Part shown: in pieces, positions 6,297-9,279 of the stretch | How the letters are laid out: each line of letters begins with the position of its first letter | How positions within the stretch are numbered: position 1 is the stretch's first letter | Assembly (NCBI GenBank): GCA_021795135.1 | Contig: JAJYPT010000061.1 | Coordinates: forward strand, 1 to 9,279 | Length of the DNA stretch: 9,279 bases | Direction: 5' to 3' | Origin: Actinomycetes bacterium | Lineage (GTDB): Bacteria > Actinomycetota > Acidimicrobiia > Acidimicrobiales > JAJYPT01 | The notes under the pieces: generated by a model | What the model saw: the letters and a program-made list of their open reading frames with translations, nothing else | Database searches by the model: none | Told to the model about the DNA's origin: nothing | Made by a program: the position numbers and the translations under genes

Positions 6297-7837
6297 AAAT
6301 AGCTGCTATTGATCTTGGTAGTAATTCATTTCATTTAATTGTCGCCCAAGTTTATCCAAATGCTAGCTTTGAGACTTTAGCTTCGGAAAAAGAAGTTCTG
6401 CGTCTTGCTGACTCTGTTGCTGTTGAACAAAGAATCAATCCTTTGACAGTACAACAAGCTATATCTACTATGACTCGTTTTAGATCCATAGCTGACTCTT
6501 TGGGTGTAGAAGAAATTACAGCTGTAGCAACTAGTGCAATGAGAGAAGCTAGCAATAGCCAAAATGTTGTCAGCATGATCAAAGATGTAACAGGTATTGA
6601 TGTCAAAGTTATAAGTGGAGATGAAGAAGCTCGCCTGATTTTTTTAGCCATTCGCAAAGGTGTATCTATTGGTTCTAAGCCAGCTCTAGCTTTAGACATA
6701 GGGGGAGGAAGCTTAGAGTTTATGGTTGGGACCCAAAGTAGTCTTAGCTGGGTTAGAAGCCTAAAATTAGGCGCTGCTCGTCTTAGTAAAGAGTTTATAA
6801 CTTCTGATCCAATTTCTAAAAAAGATATTGAAAGGCTAAAAGATAAGATCAATCGGACAATTGATCCAGTGGAAAAAACTATAGCTAGTTTTTCTCCCAC
6901 TCAATTGATTGGTTCTAGCGGAACTCTAACTGCATTAGTAAAAGCTGCTAGTTCTGGAAATTTTCTAAGTAGTCCTTCTTCTAACCAGCTAAGTGCTTCC
7001 AAAGAGGAACTGTTTACATTGGGGGAAAAATTAATTAAATCTTCTTTATCTCAAAGAGAAAAAATACCAGGAATAGATTCTCGAAGAGCTGAAATTATTG
7101 TCCCAGGATGGTTAGTTTTAGAATCTGTGATGGAGCGATTTGGTTTTGAAAAGTTGATGATTAGCGAATGGGCTTTGAGAGAGGGCCTTTTGCTTGAAGC
7201 CATTTTACGCCATGATCCCTTAGACTGGGGACAAGAACCAAAAGCTTTGCGACGCCATAGTGTAATTAGTTTGGCTGAAAGGTTTGATTTTGATAAAAGT
7301 CATAGCTTTCAAGTTGCAAGTTTGGCACTTCAGCTTTTTGATATAACCCAAGAGTTGCATGGACTAAAGAGCTATTTGCGTGAATTATTAGAATATGGAG
7401 CTATGTTGCATGACATAGGGGAAAGAGTTTCTAAAAAAGATCATCACAAACATAGTGCTTATTTGATACTAAATGGGAATTTACGAGGTTTTTCTCCCCA
7501 AGAGATTGCTATTTTGGCTTCTTTGGCAAGGTTTCACCATAATAAAAAACCCAAAGCTTCTTTTGAGCCATTTGGGCAACTAGATCCAAATTGCCGTTCA
7601 CAAGTTGTTATTCTTATATCTTTGCTTCGCATAGCCGATGCTTTAGATGCCTCTAGGAGTTCATCGATTTCAAATATAAAATCACGTATAAGTCCTAATG
7701 TTTTAGAACTTATTTTGAAAGCTAACAACGAGATAGACCTAGAGATATGGGCACTGAGAACTAAAAGAGAGCTATTTGAAGAAATTTTTTCTATCAGGAT
7801 AGAACCCATAGTTGAACTTTATGGTTTGCCAACCTAG
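6293..7837 (+). CDS. ppx: exopolyphosphatase, Ppx/GppA family, long form with HD domain
   Basis: Removes terminal phosphates from polyphosphate; the related GppA activity hydrolyses pppGpp. It has 514 residues, matching the long E. coli-type enzyme rather than the roughly 320-340-residue mycobacterial forms. The N-terminal actin-like Ppx-GppA domain (about 1-305) shows AIDLGSNSFHLIVA (5-18), AVATSAMREASN (77-88), ISGDEEARLI (107-116) with the presumed catalytic Glu, ALDIGGGSLEFMVG (133-146), IGSSGTLTAL (206-215) and ISEWALREGLLLEAI (290-304). The C-terminal domain is HD-like: His337, the HD pair His373-Asp374 in GAMLHDIG, the His-rich DHHKHSAYLI (383-392), RFHHNKKP (413-420) and Asp449 in RIADALDASR, so the metal-ligand set looks complete. 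The ATG overlaps the ppk stop by four bases, and GAAGG lies 12 bases upstream. Pairing with ppk favours exopolyphosphatase over pppGpp phosphatase. The downstream end meets a converging gene across a hairpin. Confidence 0.93.
   Translation: MKIAAIDLGSNSFHLIVAQVYPNASFETLASEKEVLRLADSVAVEQRINPLTVQQAISTMTRFRSIADSLGVEEITAVATSAMREASNSQNVVSMIKDVTGIDVKVISGDEEARLIFLAIRKGVSIGSKPALALDIGGGSLEFMVGTQSSLSWVRSLKLGAARLSKEFITSDPISKKDIERLKDKINRTIDPVEKTIASFSPTQLIGSSGTLTALVKAASSGNFLSSPSSNQLSASKEELFTLGEKLIKSSLSQREKIPGIDSRRAEIIVPGWLVLESVMERFGFEKLMISEWALREGLLLEAILRHDPLDWGQEPKALRRHSVISLAERFDFDKSHSFQVASLALQLFDITQELHGLKSYLRELLEYGAMLHDIGERVSKKDHHKHSAYLILNGNLRGFSPQEIAILASLARFHHNKKPKASFEPFGQLDPNCRSQVVILISLLRIADALDASRSSSISNIKSRISPNVLELILKANNEIDLEIWALRTKRELFEEIFSIRIEPIVELYGLPT
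6868..6901. repeat. imperfect inverted repeat in ppx
   Basis: AAAAACTA and TAGTTTTT are perfect 8-base arms around the 4-base loop TAGC. AGTGG and CCACT pair outside them across a small asymmetric internal loop. It encodes part of PVEKTIASFSPTQ. It is the weakest of the hairpins listed for this window. Confidence 0.6.
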
Positions 7838-7851
7838 AGCTGTTTTAGGAT

Positions 7852-7890
7852 TAGTAGTCTATCCTCCAGCCATTTGAGGATAGACTACTA
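7852..7890. terminator. strong hairpin between converging ppx and MoaD-like gene, probable bidirectional terminator
   Basis: Perfect 15-base arms, TAGTAGTCTATCCTC (7852-7866) and GAGGATAGACTACTA (7876-7890), enclose a 9-base loop. It starts 14 bases after the ppx stop and includes the last codons and stop of the MoaD-like gene. Neither side is followed by a T-run, so it would have to act as a U-tract-less terminator, by blocking converging polymerases, or as an mRNA 3' end stabiliser. The structure is certain; the function is inferred from position. Confidence 0.6.
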
Positions 7891-8089
7891 CCTTATCCTT
7901 ATCTGCTAATACAATATTTCGAGCAGGAGCTACAGTTTGATTTAGTATTACTACATAGCCTTTGTTCTCAAGACCAAGGCTATGTAGAAAAGACTCTAAG
8001 GTTACACCTTGATTGATTTCAAATTCTCCCCCGCCTCCAGGAAATTTTTGGGCTAGTTGACCTTGTAGTTTGAGTGATATTTTGGCCAT
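7859..8089 (-). CDS. MoaD/ThiS-family ubiquitin-like sulfur-carrier protein
   Basis: Small beta-grasp protein of 76 residues, the usual size for ThiS/MoaD. Members of this family carry sulfur as a C-terminal thiocarboxylate after adenylation by an E1-like enzyme. Visible features are the first strand AKISLKLQGQLAQKFPGG, the helix start VTLESFLHSLGL (29-40), the strand YVVILNQTVAP (45-55), the LADKDKVVVYPQMAGG ending (61-76), and the exposed terminal Gly75-Gly76 needed for activation. It lacks the typical thiamine or molybdenum cofactor neighbours, so the pathway cannot be named. The ATG lies 24 bases after the stop of the upstream acetamidase/formamidase-family gene on the same strand, which suggests an operon; no Shine-Dalgarno is seen. 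Two strong inverted repeats lie in or at the end of this 231-base gene, and its stop is inside the terminal hairpin. Confidence 0.85.
   Translation of the reverse strand: MAKISLKLQGQLAQKFPGGGGEFEINQGVTLESFLHSLGLENKGYVVILNQTVAPARNIVLADKDKVVVYPQMAGG
7951..7987. repeat. 12-base-arm inverted repeat inside the MoaD-like gene
   Basis: CTACATAGCCTT (7951-7962) and AAGGCTATGTAG (7976-7987) are perfect reverse complements around a 13-base loop. It covers the codons for LHSLGLENKGYVV in the middle of the protein. No regulatory role is evident. Confidence 0.85.
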
Positions 8090-8113
8090 GTCAATAGTCG
8101 ATTTTTATCTGTT

Positions 8114-9279
8114 TTAGACAGGAGAACCATATTGTTGTTCAACAAGGTGCAAAATTCCCAATTGGTCAATTTTTTGTTTGGGGGCTAGAAGGTTTAATTG
8201 GACAAAACCTGGAAGGCGTCCTATTTCTAAAGCTCCAGAGATAGTTCCACGATTTTTGACTTCATCTTGAGATAATTTTAGTAGCTTAGATGCTCTTTCA
8301 ACAGCGTTATCTGCAGCAGCATTGATAAATGGACCAGATCCTAAAAACTGTATAGGCAAGACAGGACCTTCTAGGGTGGTGTTGTTTATCTTAGCAAGTG
8401 CTTTTGCTCGATCGATTTCAGTAGATGTAAATGGTTTTACTAAAAATGGCAGGTCTTCAATAGGTGGAAGAAGTATGGGTCCATCAAGTTTTAGCCCTTT
8501 GATTACCTCGACTCTTACTACAATTTTGGCAGCCACATCTGTTGTATGTACTGCTAGCTCGCCATCTCCTATCATTGCGTGAACATCTCCAGCATATATT
8601 CCTGCACCATCTACTTTGGAAGGTACGATTAAAATGCTTCCAGCTCTAACAGAATCTATATCCATATGAACATCAGTGCGCTGTTCAAGTTCTTCTTCTG
8701 CAAGACAAAATTCATGTTCAGCTCCTACCAAAAAAGCACCAAAGTCTCCACAATTGTGGGAACTAGGTATATCAATGGCTGGTATTGAACCTAAGTTGCC
8801 TGCTGAAATCCTACATCTTGACATAGTTCCGACTAAGTCAGCTTTAGCTAAAGTAACTATAGGATGTTGGTGACTATGTTCACCAATGCCCATCCACCGT
8901 TTCCCATCGTGAGCTATTTCTTTAGCTCTTTCTTGATTAACTGTAATTCCGATGGTTTTTTCTTCATCAAAAACCATCGTATAGCCTTCATTCATATGAA
9001 AAGGTATTACTTGGCTATGACAAGCCTTACAACGTATGGCAGATTCTCCAATACCATCTATATAGGTATCTGGATAAAGAAAATGGCGGCCAGCATCTCG
9101 ACAAGTTGGACATATTCCAGCAATAAATGGGTCAGAGATGAAACGCCCATCCCATCCAGAGCTTGTTCCTGACGAGGTTGCCAAAGAGAGCTGCTCTATG
9201 CTTTCTATATGTAGTGCTACTGAATCTCCAACTTGAGCTCCTTGGACTCTAACAGGAAGACTAACTTCATGTCCGCTGC
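8114..9279 (-). CDS. acetamidase/formamidase family protein, 5' end outside the window
   Basis: Family of metal-dependent cytoplasmic amidases that release ammonia from formamide, acetamide or related small amides. The stop is at 8114-8116. The frame stays open past the TTG at 9184 to the right edge and reads GHEVSLPVRVQGAQVGDSVA, a typical family N-terminal strand, so 387 residues are visible and the start is beyond the window. Numbered from the TTG at 9184, the landmarks are TMSRCRISAGNLGSIPAIDIP (120-140), SSHNCGDFGAF (141-151) in place of the usual His/Gly/Asn/Asp loop, AGSILIVPSKVDGAGIYAGD and the hallmark GDVHAMIGDGEL (199-210). A segment at 25-55 has CPTC and CKAC pairs, a probable zinc knuckle. 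Family membership is firm; the true substrate is not known from sequence. The MoaD-like gene follows 24 bases downstream. A 22-base-stem hairpin region lies at 8950-8979. Confidence 0.85.
   Translation of the reverse strand, partial: SGHEVSLPVRVQGAQVGDSVALHIESIEQLSLATSSGTSSGWDGRFISDPFIAGICPTCRDAGRHFLYPDTYIDGIGESAIRCKACHSQVIPFHMNEGYTMVFDEEKTIGITVNQERAKEIAHDGKRWMGIGEHSHQHPIVTLAKADLVGTMSRCRISAGNLGSIPAIDIPSSHNCGDFGAFLVGAEHEFCLAEEELEQRTDVHMDIDSVRAGSILIVPSKVDGAGIYAGDVHAMIGDGELAVHTTDVAAKIVVRVEVIKGLKLDGPILLPPIEDLPFLVKPFTSTEIDRAKALAKINNTTLEGPVLPIQFLGSGPFINAAADNAVERASKLLKLSQDEVKNRGTISGALEIGRLPGFVQLNLLAPKQKIDQLGILHLVEQQYGSPV
8950..8979. repeat. 11-base-arm hairpin in the acetamidase/formamidase gene
   Basis: CGATGGTTTTT (8950-8960) and AAAAACCATCG (8969-8979) are perfect reverse complements around an 8-base loop. 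It encodes MVFDEEKTIG on the minus strand. It lies well inside the coding sequence, so a terminator role is unlikely. Confidence 0.85.

Noticed and set aside
6352..6900. 182-codon minus-strand frame inside ppx
   Set aside because: It lies wholly opposite a well-supported ppx frame with intact family motifs, and has no domain of its own.
8748..8759. 12-base palindromes in the amidase gene (8748-8759 and 8842-8853)
   Set aside because: Zero-loop palindromes of 12 bases are expected about three times by chance in a window of this size.
9182..9184. TTG as the start of the acetamidase/formamidase gene
   Set aside because: The same frame continues upstream to the window edge with family-like sequence (GHEVSLPVRVQGAQVGD), so the TTG is internal.
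1..9279. tRNA or rRNA genes, CRISPR arrays, insertion sequences, prophage or defence genes
   Set aside because: I looked on both strands and found no cloverleaf, spaced repeats, transposase motifs or defence-type domains. All the larger open frames are explained by housekeeping and metabolic genes.

Overview
The window is an AT-rich stretch (about 35-40% GC by eye, not counted) of tightly packed bacterial housekeeping and metabolic genes. It has no tRNA, rRNA, CRISPR array, insertion sequence or phage gene that I can see, and no gap between genes longer than about 120 bases. GTG starts with Shine-Dalgarno sequences and a second SEDS protein with a basic RRRTELGLLIL N-terminus suggest an AT-rich actinobacterial lineage, perhaps an aquatic one. 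That placement is inference and is not proven by the window.

Layout. Positions 1-936 (+) hold the 3' part of an alpha/beta hydrolase gene whose start is probably outside the window. After a 118-base spacer come a RodA-type SEDS peptidoglycan polymerase gene (1055-2221, +) and a DUF151/bifunctional-nuclease-domain gene (2289-2819, +). A second, more divergent SEDS gene (2768-4153, -) converges on the DUF151 gene and overlaps its 3' end by 52 bases. A 34-base divergent spacer separates this SEDS gene from polyphosphate kinase ppk (4188-6296, +). The ppk gene overlaps exopolyphosphatase ppx (6293-7837, +) by an ATGA. On the other strand, an acetamidase/formamidase-family gene (8114 to the right edge, -, 5' end cut off) is followed 24 bases later by a small MoaD/ThiS-type sulfur-carrier-like gene (7859-8089, -). 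This last gene converges on ppx across a strong hairpin.

How the genes work together. Ppk and Ppx form a clear functional pair: one makes polyphosphate and the other breaks it down, and they are translationally coupled. The two SEDS proteins are both cell-wall glycosyltransferases, but no cognate class B penicillin-binding protein gene is in view. The amidase-family gene and the ubiquitin-like gene look co-transcribed, but no activating (E1/MoeB/ThiF-like) enzyme is visible.

I do not see a convincing new multi-gene system. The most unusual signal is structural: several long perfect or near-perfect inverted repeats lie inside coding sequence, including a 30-base perfect palindrome in ppk and a 15-base-arm hairpin at the ppx/MoaD-like junction. 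Other points worth checking are the loss of the usual QPxE..K motif in RodA, a four-cysteine knuckle in the amidase-family protein, and the amidase/ubiquitin-like gene pairing.
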